Shown here: piece after piece, positions 32,391 to 41,131 of the stretch
Position numbering within the stretch: position 1 is the stretch's first letter
Layout: the number at the start of each line of letters is the position of its first letter
Origin: Caldilinea sp. CFX5
GTDB lineage: Bacteria; Chloroflexota; Anaerolineae; Caldilineales; Caldilineaceae
Assembly (NCBI GenBank): GCA_021405325.1
Contig: QWII01000030.1
Location: 1-64,000 of the forward strand
Reading direction: 5' to 3'
DNA: 64,000 nt
Program-made: the position numbers and the translations under genes
Notes under the pieces: generated by a model
Seen by the model: the letters and a program-made list of their open reading frames with translations, nothing else
The model's database searches: none
What the model was told of the DNA's origin: nothing

Positions 32391-33758
32391 ATGAACAAGC
32401 AATCTTTAAGCCGACGCGAGTTCCTGCGGGTCAGCGCTATGACCGCCGCCGGCGCCGCCCTGGTCGCCTGCGCCCCGGCTGTGCAACAGACCGGTGGGGG
32501 GAGCAGCGCCCCGGCCCAAGCCAAGGAACTTTCTTTCTGGATGTGGAATACCTTTGCGCCGGAAGCCGATGAAGTCATGCAGACGAAGCTCACCGAATGG
32601 GGCGCCGCCAATGGGGTGACGATTGAAATCTCGCGTGATGCCGACAACACCCAGGCGGACAAAATCATGCCGGCGATCGAGGCCGGAACCCTGCCCGATG
32701 CCCTGTTTGTCGATGCCGGGAACGCGTTGCGCTTGACCGACGCCCAGGCGTTGGACCCACTCACCGACCTCTTCCCGGAGATTGGCGAAGCGCATGGCGG
32801 CTGGCAGCCACGGCTGGACACCTATGTCACGCGCGACGGTGTTGTCACCTTCTTGCCCTACTCGATTGACACACCGATGCTACAGTTCCGCCGCGACATT
32901 TTGGAAGAAGCCGGGATTGCGGTGCCGGAAGGGCAATGGACGTGGGATCAGACCCGTGACATTGCGCTGCAAGCCTCCCAATTCACCGAAGGACAGGGCA
33001 AAAAGCTGATTGGCTGGGGCTTTGGCGTGGTCAAGCTGACCCATGATGGTTGGTGTACTGATCTCTTCCGCAACTTTGGCGCTGACCTTTGGGACGAGAG
33101 CGGCCAAAAGATTATTCTGGCCGACCAGAAGATGGCAGAGGCGACGCGTGCCCTCAATTTCATCAAAGATGCCTGGGACAAGGGCCTCTTCCCGGCCGAT
33201 GCGCCGGCCTATGACTATGCCGCCAACAACAAAGCCTATCTCGAAAAGCAGGCAGTCATGGTCATCAACGCCGCCTCGATTTATGTCAATGCCTCACAAA
33301 ATGACCCCGAACTGGCCGAAGCGACCGGTCTTGCGCCCAAGCCCAAAGAGACGCGCGACACCACGGACTGCGGTCTGCGCTACACCGTAGTGATGGCCAA
33401 AACTTCTGAAAACAAAGAGACCGCCACTGACCTGATCAAGGCGCTTTATGACAAAGAGATCTACGCGCCCTGGTTAGAAGCGGGCTTTGTCGCCAATGTG
33501 GTGAAGGAGTATGATAGCTTGCCCATGTGGACGGGGACACGCGCCGCCTTTAACCTGGCCGCCCAAATCGGCGTCTATGGCGGCTATCCGGCCCCCTACG
33601 ACAACGCAGCAATGGCCGAACTCACCGGCGGCCCGGAAGCGCCGGTCGGCTCAATGGTCGTGCGGGTGTTGATCGATGGCTACACGCCGGAAGAGGCGAT
33701 CCTCGAAGCTGATGAGTTCTCGAAGCGGGTCTTTGAGAAGTATTATCCGCAGAGTTAA
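32391..33758 (+). CDS. Sugar ABC transporter solute-binding lipoprotein
   Basis: A 455-residue receptor for a CUT1 sugar importer. The signal SLSRREFLRVSAMTAAGAAL, then VACAP, combines a twin-arginine-like motif and a lipobox. The mature domain is a family-1 binding fold (FWMWNTFAPEADEVMQTKL, GTLPDALFVDAGN, VTFLPYSIDTPMLQFRRDIL). AAGGAGGAG precedes ATG 32391 at nine bases, so the in-frame codons from 32337 are excluded. Two permease genes follow, after a hairpin spacer. The substrate is unknown. Confidence 0.92.
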   Translation: MNKQSLSRREFLRVSAMTAAGAALVACAPAVQQTGGGSSAPAQAKELSFWMWNTFAPEADEVMQTKLTEWGAANGVTIEISRDADNTQADKIMPAIEAGTLPDALFVDAGNALRLTDAQALDPLTDLFPEIGEAHGGWQPRLDTYVTRDGVVTFLPYSIDTPMLQFRRDILEEAGIAVPEGQWTWDQTRDIALQASQFTEGQGKKLIGWGFGVVKLTHDGWCTDLFRNFGADLWDESGQKIILADQKMAEATRALNFIKDAWDKGLFPADAPAYDYAANNKAYLEKQAVMVINAASIYVNASQNDPELAEATGLAPKPKETRDTTDCGLRYTVVMAKTSENKETATDLIKALYDKEIYAPWLEAGFVANVVKEYDSLPMWTGTRAAFNLAAQIGVYGGYPAPYDNAAMAELTGGPEAPVGSMVVRVLIDGYTPEEAILEADEFSKRVFEKYYPQS

Positions 33759-33778
33759 GCCGTAGCAAGTGGCGGGTG

Positions 33779-33828
33779 GCAAGTCGCAGGTAGCAGGCGA
33801 AATGTTTTGTCTGCTACCTGCGACTTGC
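33779..33828. repeat. 18-bp perfect inverted repeat between importer genes
   Basis: GCAAGTCGCAGGTAGCAG (33779-33796) and its complement (33811-33828) enclose a 14-nt A/T-rich loop. Placed just after the binding-protein gene, it may stabilise that transcript end and lower expression of the permeases. Confidence 0.8.
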
Positions 33829-33946
33829 TAAATTTCATGGCCGTACCAAACTTCCCACACCGACGCCTCTTGCTTGCATGATTTTGCGCATTTCTGCGCT
33901 GGATACCCAGGTTTGATTGGTGTTATTTCAAGCAGAAAGGAAAATG

Positions 33947-34888
33947 ATGAGCCAACAGACACTATCTCAACCGATTGTGTCGCCCCAACCACGGGCGAAA
34001 AAAAGACGGTCCCTCTTTGCCGGCGAAGTGACCTTAGGTTGGCTGCTGGTTACGCCGGCGTTGCTGATCGTGGTCGGCATGGTCGGCTATCCCTTTGTCG
34101 AGGCGATCCGCATCAGCTTTACCGATCGGATGATCGGGCGCGGGCCGGGCAAATGGGTGGGGCTGGCGAACTATGAGTATATTCTCGGCTGGCCTGACTT
34201 TAGCGAAATGGTGGTGCGCACGGTGATCATTGCCGTGGCGGCGGTCTTCTTAAAGACAGTAGTCGGTCTGATCCTGGCAACGGCGCTCAACCAGAACTTT
34301 CCGGGGCGCAATGTTTTGCGCGGCGTCTTTATGCTGCCCTGGATTCTGCCCACCTATATTATTGTGCTAGTCTGGCGCTGGATCTTTGACGGGCAGACTG
34401 GTCTGCTCAACCAGATTCTGGTCAGTTGGGGCGTCCTCAACGAGAACTACCCGTTCCTGGCCCGACCAGGATCGGCCATTGCCATGCTGCTCTTTGTCCT
34501 GGTCTGGAAAGGCTACCCCTTTTATGCGCTCACTTTTCTGGCCGGGATGCAAACGATCTCTGGCGAACTCTATGACGCCGCCAAAGTCGATGGTGCGGGG
34601 CGGTTGGCCCGCTTCTACTATGTCACCCTGCCTGGTATCCGCCAGGTGATGGGGGTGGTGCTCTTGTTATCCACTATCTGGACGATGAACACGCTAGAAA
34701 TCCCGTTGCTGTTGACGGGCGGCGGACCGAGCAACGCCACCGAAGTCTTCCCGCTGTTGACCTATCACCTGGCCATGCAGAACTTCCGGCTTGGTGAAGG
34801 GGCCGCGCTGCCGATCATGATGTTACCGCTGATTGCCCTTATGGTCGTGGCGGTCGCCAGCTATATGGATAAGGAGGCCACCCAGTGA
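33947..34888 (+). CDS. Sugar ABC transporter permease (MalF-like)
   Basis: A 313-residue inner-membrane permease with six hydrophobic segments. It has the EAA loop ELYDAAKVDGAGRLARF followed by TLPGIRQVMGVV, and a GGGPSNATEVFPL motif typical of MalF/UgpA-type halves. Of several possible starts, ATG 33947 is best placed behind AGAAAGGA; 33944 is also possible. Its stop overlaps the GTG start of the next permease, which shows translational coupling. No ATPase gene is nearby. Confidence 0.93.
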   Translation: MSQQTLSQPIVSPQPRAKKRRSLFAGEVTLGWLLVTPALLIVVGMVGYPFVEAIRISFTDRMIGRGPGKWVGLANYEYILGWPDFSEMVVRTVIIAVAAVFLKTVVGLILATALNQNFPGRNVLRGVFMLPWILPTYIIVLVWRWIFDGQTGLLNQILVSWGVLNENYPFLARPGSAIAMLLFVLVWKGYPFYALTFLAGMQTISGELYDAAKVDGAGRLARFYYVTLPGIRQVMGVVLLLSTIWTMNTLEIPLLLTGGGPSNATEVFPLLTYHLAMQNFRLGEGAALPIMMLPLIALMVVAVASYMDKEATQ

Positions 34889-35730
34889 CCAGTTTGTTCG
34901 ACCGCGTACCGGACACGATCTTTCGGCTCTTCTCGATTGTGGTCATTGGCGTGCTCTTGACCATGATCGTCTTCCCGCTCTATTTTATGGCGACAACCGC
35001 CTTCAAGTTTGAAGGGGAAATCTACTCGGAATTGACCTGGATTCCGCGCGAACCAACGTTGCAGAACTTCCGCGATGTGGTTACCCAATTTCAGATTCCG
35101 ATCTATCTGCGCAACACGCTCATTGTGGCGCTCAGCACGACCGCCATCGTCGTCGTGGTTGCGGTGCTGGCGGCCTATGCCTTGACCCGCTTGCGCTTTC
35201 CCGGTCGCGCCGTTCTGGCGCGTGGGGTGCTCTTTGTCTACCTGATTCCCGGTTCGTTGCTGCTCATCCCCATGTACCTGACCATTGTGCGCCTCGGTCT
35301 CAAAGATACCTATCCGGGGCTGATTGTCGCCAATATGAGCTTTAGCGTGCCTTTCTGCACCTGGTTGATGATGGGTTATCTGCGCAGCATCTCGGCGGAA
35401 ATGGAAGAAGCCTCGCTGATCGACGGCTGCACCCGTCTGCTCTCCTTGTGGTATATCGTCATTCCCCTCTCGGTGCCCGGCATTGTGACGGCGGCGATCT
35501 TTATCTTCAATGGCGTCTGGAACGAATATATCTTTGCCTTGATCATTGCGCAGGATGCCGCCCATCGCATGATCTCCGTGGGCTTGAGCAACTTCTACCG
35601 CTCGGATTACTACATGATGGGGCCGATGATGGCTGGCGCCCTGATTGCCATGACGCCGGTGGTGATCCTCTATATCCTGGCGCAGCGCTATGTGGTGTCG
35701 GGGCTGGCGGCAGGGGCGGTAAAGGGCTGA
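34885..35730 (+). CDS. Sugar ABC transporter permease (MalG-like)
   Basis: The 281-residue partner permease. It begins with a GTG at 34885 that overlaps the TGA of the upstream permease by four bases (GTGA). It has six hydrophobic segments and the EAA loop EMEEASLIDGCTRLLSL followed by PLSVPGIVTAAIF. The segment FNGVWNEYIFALI is typical of MalG-type proteins. The gene ends the operon and is followed by a run of three hairpins, the last a strong terminator. Confidence 0.93.
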   Translation: MTSLFDRVPDTIFRLFSIVVIGVLLTMIVFPLYFMATTAFKFEGEIYSELTWIPREPTLQNFRDVVTQFQIPIYLRNTLIVALSTTAIVVVVAVLAAYALTRLRFPGRAVLARGVLFVYLIPGSLLLIPMYLTIVRLGLKDTYPGLIVANMSFSVPFCTWLMMGYLRSISAEMEEASLIDGCTRLLSLWYIVIPLSVPGIVTAAIFIFNGVWNEYIFALIIAQDAAHRMISVGLSNFYRSDYYMMGPMMAGALIAMTPVVILYILAQRYVVSGLAAGAVKG

Positions 35731-35745
35731 GTTCCTTGAATATGA

Positions 35746-35845
35746 TTTACGAAATTGTTACAATTTTGTAATGTCTATTTCGTAAAAACTATTGTATACT
35801 AAAGGTGGACATGCCCAATGGATCGCCAATCATTGTTTGTCCACC
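35746..35845. other. Two tandem hairpins before the terminator
   Basis: TTTACGAAAT (35746-35755) pairs with ATTTCGTAAA (35777-35786) around an inner TTACAA/TTGTAA stem. GGTGGACA (35804-35811) pairs with TGTCCACC (35838-35845) around CAATG/CATTG. A TATACT hexamer at 35795-35800 could act as a -10 box, but no -35 box is visible. The segment could be a 3' untranslated structure or a short RNA. Confidence 0.55.
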
Positions 35846-35847
35846 GC

Positions 35848-35885
35848 AGAAGCAACTGTTACCGCAGTTGCTTCTCATTTTTTTT
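35848..35885 (+). terminator. Rho-independent terminator of the importer operon
   Basis: AGAAGCAACTG (35848-35858) pairs with CAGTTGCTTCT (35865-35875), followed by CA and eight T (35878-35885). This is a textbook plus-strand terminator. Confidence 0.92.
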
Positions 35886-36368
35886 AGTGCGCTCACAACC
35901 ACGCTTGCCGCCCCTTGTCGCCTTTAGGCATGGGTTTGTCGCTTGCCGCGCCTAGCATAAACCAGTCACTTACGTATTGCATCCGCCAAAAAGCGTAAAA
36001 CAGCATCAGCTAGATAAAAACCCATCATCAGATCAAGCGCGCTTACGCTATTTGTCTGAAGCGAAAGCCGGAGCGGTCGCCTGCAAATTTGTGTTAGCGG
36101 ACAGTCGGGTGCATCTGCCGGTTGTCGAGATATGCCGGCCGGGCGCGGTGGCGCGCAATGTCGCCATTGTCGAAAGTTTTCAACAACCTATGACATGGCG
36201 CAGTGGCCACGCCTGACCGCCGGGATCTACCAAAGCGAGAATGAGATGAGCCGGAACGGTTGACTTTCTTCAGGAGGAATGTTACGCTACGAGCGGAAGC
36301 GGGCTTGGTACTTACCAGAACCCAAGATCTTGCCGATTCATAATCACTCATCCATAGAGGAGCGACCC
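35886..36368. other. Gap before the cupin gene, possible gene remnant
   Basis: No intact gene is supported. The plus-strand frame over 36058-36216 is open with codon use like real genes (VHLPVVEICRPGAVARNVAI) and ends at TGA 36214-36216, but it has no plausible start and I do not recognise it. It may be the tail of a lost gene. Confidence 0.4.
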
Positions 36369-36695
36369 ATGGCCTTTTACAATCCAGCCGACCGCACACC
36401 CAAAGAACTATTCCCTGGCGCTCTCACGCGCACTTTCTGGGGCGAAAAGCTTTTATTATCCTACCTGGACCTGGCGCCGGGCGCCTTTGTCCCGCCCCAT
36501 AGCCACCCTCATGAACAGGCCGGCATCGTCCTGGAAGGTGAACTGGAATTTACCATCGGCGACGAGACACGCATTGTCAAAACCGGTGAAATGTTTATTA
36601 TTCCCGGCGGGGTGGTGCATAGCGTCCGTGTCGGCGCCAGTCCCGCCCGCGCCCTCGACATCTTTAGCCCGGTGCGTGAAGAGTACAAGTATTAA
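36369..36695 (+). CDS. Small cupin-domain protein
   Basis: A 108-residue single-domain cupin. Motif 1 is PPHSHPHEQAGIVLEGELEF with two metal histidines and a glutamate-type position. Motif 2 is GEMFIIPGGVVHSVRV with the last histidine. Such small cupins bind a metal and act as isomerases, dioxygenases or sensors of sugars and sugar acids. The start at 36369 follows GAGGAG, so the 30 codons upstream are excluded. It stands alone, convergent with the SpoIID-type gene, and is closed by an invariant-loop palindrome. Confidence 0.85.
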   Translation: MAFYNPADRTPKELFPGALTRTFWGEKLLLSYLDLAPGAFVPPHSHPHEQAGIVLEGELEFTIGDETRIVKTGEMFIIPGGVVHSVRVGASPARALDIFSPVREEYKY

Positions 36696-36696
36696 C

Positions 36697-36763
36697 GTGA
36701 TTCGTGCTGCGTGCTGCGGGGCCTTCGACAGGCTCAGGCCCCGCAGCACGCAGCACGAATCAC
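36697..36763. repeat. Invariant-loop palindrome, copy D
   Basis: A perfect 28-bp stem (36697-36724 and 36736-36763) encloses TCGACAGGCTC. It fills the gap between two convergent genes exactly, ending one base before the SpoIID-type gene's stop codon. Confidence 0.92.
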
Positions 36764-39730
36764 TTACCGCCGAATTACCGGCAAGTAGAGCCAGCCAGCG
36801 GCGCGCCATAAGGTGATTGTTGTCCAGTCGCTCATGCGGCCAAAGCGATCCTGGGCGCGGGCGCGCACCTTGGTTGGCTGGTCGGGGTCGAGGGTGAGTT
36901 CAGCGCTGGTCAGCATGGTATAGTCCCAGGGCGCCGGTTGCCAGTCGCCGGCGCCCCGTTGGATCTGCATCTCGACCAGGGCCACCCCGGCGCCGGCATC
37001 GTTCATCTGCCAGGCGATGCGTACTGTCCCGGTCGTGAACGTAACCTGCTGCAAATGCACCACCGGCGCCGCCAGATCCAGGGCGACCGTCAATTGCTGG
37101 GCAGCGGCAACATTACCGGCGCGATCAATGGCCCAGTAGTCAATCTGTTGAATCCCATCGGCGGTTAGCGAAATGGGCTGGGTATAGCTTTGAACAGTTG
37201 TCTTGCCAATCGCCTCCGGGTCGACCGTTGCCGCCGCAACCTTGTAGGCAATGCGGGCGACGCCGCTGGCCTGATCGTTGGCCGCCAGGGTGAGTTGCAC
37301 CGGCGCGCCATACCAACCGCTTACGGCCGTGCCGCTAAGTTGGGCTGTCACTGTGGGGGGTCGGGTATCGATGCGCAAAGGGTTGCTCTGGCGACGGACA
37401 TTGCCGGCGCGATCGGTCGCCTCCGCGGTCAGCAGATAGTCGCCATCCGGTACGCTCGTTACCGTTGTACTGATCAGTTGCCCTTGCCAGGCAAGCTTGC
37501 CAACGGGCAACTGCGCCGGCAGGGTGACAGAGTAAGCAGGGCCGGTCAGGAGAAAACGGCCACTCGCCAACCCGCTAAAAGTGTCAGTGATGGGGAGCGC
37601 AACGGTGATCGCGTTGCGGTTGAGCCAGGTGGTCGGCAAGGGCCAGGGACCAAGTTGCGGCGCTTCGCTGTCCACCAATTGGACGGTGCGCGTCGCCGAC
37701 TGGCCCAGGTTGCCGGCGCTGTCCATCTGCGCGGCTTCGAGCGTCAGATCGCCCATCTGCCCGTAGAGCGGTAACTTAAATTCGCGGTTGCTCTTGGTGC
37801 TGCTGGGCAAGCGCCAGATCTCCACCCGATCGAGCGCCAGATCGACCAGCCCCAGCCAGGCCACGCGAAATTCCAGCCCGCGCGGTGGGTCAAACAGGTA
37901 AAAATCGACGGCGATGGGCCAATAGCGATCTGTGGTGGCGAAATCGCTGGTGCGCAGATCACGCAGGCCAAGCAAGACCTTGCCTTCCTCATCGGTCACA
38001 TCCAGGCGGGCAACACTTTGAGTCGCCACACTATTGCTGATCGGCGCGCCCGCACGCAGCCAGAAGAGCGCACGGTAGGGGTAGCTGGCGGGTAAGGCGG
38101 TTGTATAAGGGCCATACCAAACCCCCTTTTGCTGTACGCCACGCTGCGCGCCCCATGCCATGCCATCGGACGCCTGGCTATCGTTGATAATGGCGCCACT
38201 ATTGGCCGTGTGCGGCAACTCCTCCCCCTGCCAGCGCCATGGGGTCTTGAGCAACGGCGTGGCATCGGCAACGAGTGGGAAGGTCAGGGTCGTGACGGGC
38301 TGGGTGATCGTGCCGGCGCCTTGCCAGGTGGGCGCCGGCGGCGCCGTTTGATCGACAAGCAACGTCACCTGATCTTGCCGTTGATCTTGCAGCCACACCT
38401 GGGCCGTCACGCTTGTCTGCTCGGCAAAAGGTTGTGGCGCTCGCCAAATTGTCTCGGGATTCAAGAAATTAACCGGTGCGGGCAGACCGGCGCTGGCGGT
38501 AATCACCAGCCGGGTGGGCCAATCGGCGGGGCCAAGTGTGGCGAGATAAAGACTGTTGGTGTTCAATGTGCTTTGGGGCAGGAAACCAAGCAGACCCGCA
38601 ACTGATTTGGTCGGGTCAAGCCCGTTTTGCAGATAGACGGCGCTGTAATAGTGGCCGAGGATTTGACGGTAATTCTGTCCGGCCATTGCCCGTCGGTACG
38701 CGCCCCACTGGCTTAGACCATAGCCATGCCCATTGCGTTCACGACCCAACGCCGGCAGATCGGGCACGGCCTGTAGATAGGTAACATTGGAATTGGTCAG
38801 CGTGGGATGTCCGTTTTCGGCACTGTACATGGCCGAGATCGGCGCACCGGTCTGCTCCTGTTTGGCGGTCAAGTATTGCCCGGCAGTCGCAGCCACGGCG
38901 GCATCGGTGCTGGGATAGCGGTCGGCGCACATCATCTGGAAGTTGGCCCAATCAGTGACATCATAGTCGGGCCGACCGACGAGAATCTGGCGCCAGGCGT
39001 AGGTGCGGGCGGCCACGGCCATTGCCTCCAGCGCCGCCGCCGGCCAGGAAGCGGGCACCTCGGCCGGCACCACTTGGGCGACATACGTTTCAAAGGGGAT
39101 GACATCCACTTGCCAATCGGCGACAGCACGACACCCGTTGCTCGGATGATGGGCGACGCGGATGGTGGTCGGGTAGACCAACGGTTGTGGCGGCATCGTG
39201 ATCGCTAATGCGTCTTCACTGCTGCGGGGGGCCAAAATAAGCTGTTGCCATTGACGCGCCGGCAGATCGTAGACGCCGACGCCGGCGGCGTTTTCAAAGG
39301 TAAGCTGCAGGCTATCATGAGACCACACCGGTGAGTAGCCTTTGAAACGGGCAATTTGGGCGCCGTCGTTGGCGTCAAAGAGGTAGATTTCCGCCAGAAA
39401 GGCCGTGCCGGCGCCGCTGGGGGTCACCGTTACCGCCAACCAGCGCCCATCCGGGCTGAGTTGTGGTTTGCTGAGATGAAAACCTGGTTGATCCAACAGA
39501 AGCTGACCGTCCAATTGCAAAAAGGCCGTCGTGGGTGTATGACCGGTTTGAATTTGCGCAGCCGCTTGCACTGGTTGGGGAGAGACTAGTAAGTAACAGG
39601 CGACTGCAAACAAAACGATAAAAAAGATCGGCAAAGGTAAGCGACGCCGGTTGGCGTGCCGTTGCTTGTTTTGTGCTATCAGCAAGGGGGCAAGGTGCAG
39701 CGGGGAAATCGCCGTGGCGTGAAATCGCAT
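36764..39730 (-). CDS. SpoIID/LytB-domain cell-wall protein with C-terminal Ig-like repeats
   Basis: A 988-residue exported protein. Residue numbers are from the in-frame ATG at 39739, three codons before the preferred start. A signal anchor lies at about 36-54 (FFIVLFAVACYLLV). Residues 75-165 look like TolB/WD-type blades (LSPDGRWLAVTVTPSG, YSPVWSHDSLQLTF). Residues 205-370 are the SpoIID/LytB domain (VPAEVPASWPAAALEAMAVA, and HGYGLSQWGAYRRAMAG), which in SpoIID is a lytic transglycosylase on denuded glycan strands. The remaining 600 residues are beta-rich Ig-like repeats (DRAGNVRRQSNPLRIDTRPP and similar) and a basic C-terminus. ATG 39730 is preferred because GGAAGG lies too close to 39739. 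It probably acts in envelope remodelling. Confidence 0.88.
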   Translation of the reverse strand: MRFHATAISPLHLAPLLIAQNKQRHANRRRLPLPIFFIVLFAVACYLLVSPQPVQAAAQIQTGHTPTTAFLQLDGQLLLDQPGFHLSKPQLSPDGRWLAVTVTPSGAGTAFLAEIYLFDANDGAQIARFKGYSPVWSHDSLQLTFENAAGVGVYDLPARQWQQLILAPRSSEDALAITMPPQPLVYPTTIRVAHHPSNGCRAVADWQVDVIPFETYVAQVVPAEVPASWPAAALEAMAVAARTYAWRQILVGRPDYDVTDWANFQMMCADRYPSTDAAVAATAGQYLTAKQEQTGAPISAMYSAENGHPTLTNSNVTYLQAVPDLPALGRERNGHGYGLSQWGAYRRAMAGQNYRQILGHYYSAVYLQNGLDPTKSVAGLLGFLPQSTLNTNSLYLATLGPADWPTRLVITASAGLPAPVNFLNPETIWRAPQPFAEQTSVTAQVWLQDQRQDQVTLLVDQTAPPAPTWQGAGTITQPVTTLTFPLVADATPLLKTPWRWQGEELPHTANSGAIINDSQASDGMAWGAQRGVQQKGVWYGPYTTALPASYPYRALFWLRAGAPISNSVATQSVARLDVTDEEGKVLLGLRDLRTSDFATTDRYWPIAVDFYLFDPPRGLEFRVAWLGLVDLALDRVEIWRLPSSTKSNREFKLPLYGQMGDLTLEAAQMDSAGNLGQSATRTVQLVDSEAPQLGPWPLPTTWLNRNAITVALPITDTFSGLASGRFLLTGPAYSVTLPAQLPVGKLAWQGQLISTTVTSVPDGDYLLTAEATDRAGNVRRQSNPLRIDTRPPTVTAQLSGTAVSGWYGAPVQLTLAANDQASGVARIAYKVAAATVDPEAIGKTTVQSYTQPISLTADGIQQIDYWAIDRAGNVAAAQQLTVALDLAAPVVHLQQVTFTTGTVRIAWQMNDAGAGVALVEMQIQRGAGDWQPAPWDYTMLTSAELTLDPDQPTKVRARAQDRFGRMSDWTTITLWRAAGWLYLPVIRR

Positions 39731-39827
39731 GGTGTGCATCCTTCCATCCTATTCCTATCGCTGGTAAAATAAGCAGGGTCAGCAGACAAACCGTTCGCCC
39801 TGTTCTCATGTACCCAGTAGGCTCCCT

Positions 39828-39880
39828 CTGGCAAGCAGCGCAGGGAGATAACGTCTCTTGTCCGCTGCGCCGCTTACCAG
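39828..39880. other. Structured RNA candidate upstream of the SpoIID-type gene
   Basis: Three nested stems: CTGGCAAG (39828-39835) with CTTACCAG (39873-39880, one mismatch), GCAGCG (39835-39840) with CGCTGC (39863-39868), and GAGA/TCTC around TAACG. It lies about 100 bases before the start of the minus-strand SpoIID gene and could be its leader. It matches no riboswitch consensus I know. Confidence 0.35.
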
Positions 39881-39972
39881 TTTCGACGTGGGGCGTCGGT
39901 TTTCGGCCTTTAGAATAACAGACTTTTTGGTTAACTGACTTAACAAAATCATTACAAACTCTGGATTAAAAG

Positions 39973-40001
39973 AAAACCCCGACGCCATTGTCGGGGTTTT
40001 T
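39973..40001. terminator. Terminator inside a divergent gap
   Basis: AAAACCCCGAC (39973-39983) pairs with GTCGGGGTTTT (39990-40000), followed by a T on the plus side. It lies between two divergent gene starts (39730 and 40189), so it must end some other transcript in this 458-base gap or act as an insulator. Confidence 0.85.
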
Positions 40002-40021
40002 GCCTGTTGACTGACACTATA

Positions 40022-40034
40022 CATACAATGTATG
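40022..40034. promoter_or_regulatory. Possible operator palindrome upstream of isomerase gene
   Basis: CATACA, A, TGTATG is a perfect 13-base palindrome. TTGACT lies at 40007-40012, but no good -10 box is spaced from it. The assignment to the gene at 40189 is tentative. Confidence 0.3.
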
Positions 40035-40188
40035 ACACAAAGTACATAACATGCAGTATATGCAGCCAACCCAAGTTATTCATCAATCAATCTTATTTCG
40101 TTCTTAGGATACCAGACTTTTGTCTGATCGAAACTTACAATGCTCTGTCAGTCTTATCCATTTATCTTGCTGAGTAGGATCAAACTTT

Positions 40189-41028
40189 ATGAAATTTAGC
40201 TCACTGCCTGTTTCCTTCTATGCGGATTTTTCAGCCGGACGGCGCACGCTGGCTGATTGGTTTCGTTTTGCCGCGGCGATTGGCCTGGATGGCGCTGATA
40301 TTAGCGTGGCCCATCTGGCGAATCTGACGCCGGCCTATCTGGATGATCTACGCCAACAGGCGGTCGATGCCGGCGTGCAGATCGCCATGATCGTCACTTA
40401 TGCCGACTTTACCCACCCTGACGCCGCCGAACGCGTTCGGCAGCAGGACGAAATTCGTGCCTACATCGACGCCGCCGCTCGCCTCGGTATCGCCTATGTC
40501 CGTCTGACCGCCGGTCAACGTCACCCTGGCGTCGAGCGCGCCGCCGGTATCGGCTGGGCGGTGACAGGGTTGACCAGTTGCCTGGATCACGCGGCTCAAG
40601 CCGGCGTCACCCTGCTCTATGAAAACCACACCAGAGGCGCTGTCTGGAGCTACAACGACTTTTCCCAGCCGGCGGACATCTTCCTGGAGATCGTCCGCCG
40701 GACCGAAGGCACCGGGTTGCGGCTGCTCTTTGACACAGCCAACACCCTGGCAACGGGTGATGATCCCCTGGCCGTGTTAGAACAGGTAAAACACCGGGTG
40801 GCCGTTGTTCATGTCAATGACATCCAGCGCGCCGGTTACTTTGAACCGTGTCTGGTCGGCGCCGGCGTGGCGCCCGTGCGTGATATCTTTGCCGTTTTAC
40901 ACAAGATGGGCTTTGATAATTGGATCAGTGTGGAGGAAGCCAGCAAAAGTGGCGAGGATGGGTTCCGGCAGGCGATTCCGTATGTAAAGGGGGTGTGGGC
41001 GTCGCTGTCAGCGGATTCAGGGCGCTGA
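40189..41028 (+). CDS. TIM-barrel sugar isomerase/epimerase
   Basis: A 279-residue xylose-isomerase-like TIM barrel. Features are GVTLLYENHTRGAVW with the metal glutamate, LLFDTANTLATGDDPLAVL with the second ligand, VAVVHVNDIQRAGYF with the third, and WISVEEASKSGEDGF at the end. The pattern resembles the IolE/hydroxypyruvate-isomerase-like group. The last eight codons (ASLSADSGR) are formed by the left arm of a 23-bp inverted repeat, so the C-terminus has been written by a repeat. The gene stands alone and converges on the dehydrogenase gene. Confidence 0.85.
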   Translation: MKFSSLPVSFYADFSAGRRTLADWFRFAAAIGLDGADISVAHLANLTPAYLDDLRQQAVDAGVQIAMIVTYADFTHPDAAERVRQQDEIRAYIDAAARLGIAYVRLTAGQRHPGVERAAGIGWAVTGLTSCLDHAAQAGVTLLYENHTRGAVWSYNDFSQPADIFLEIVRRTEGTGLRLLFDTANTLATGDDPLAVLEQVKHRVAVVHVNDIQRAGYFEPCLVGAGVAPVRDIFAVLHKMGFDNWISVEEASKSGEDGFRQAIPYVKGVWASLSADSGR

Positions 41029-41121
41029 TTCTGCTAAAAGTAATCCGTTTCTACGGCGGCAACGTAGGAACGGATTATCAATATCATCCGTTCAATCCGC
41101 GCCCTGAATCCGCTGACAGCG
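41003..41121. repeat. Nested inverted repeat whose left arm is coding
   Basis: CGCTGTCAGCGGATTCAGGG begins the perfect 23-bp left arm (41003-41025), complementary to 41099-41121. Inside lies a second stem TAATCCGTTTCTACG (41041-41055) with 41062-41076, one mismatch. It lies between two convergent genes. Confidence 0.9.
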
Positions 41122-41131
41122 CGTTCCCTGC

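Noticed and set aside
36058..36216. Open stretch VHLPVVEICRPGAVARNVAI as an intact gene
   Set aside because: It lacks a start codon and ribosome binding site and has no family I recognise. It is described as a possible remnant only.
39828..39880. Cyclic-di-AMP or other known riboswitch upstream of the SpoIID-type gene
   Set aside because: The known consensus elements could not be matched. Only generic nested stems are visible.
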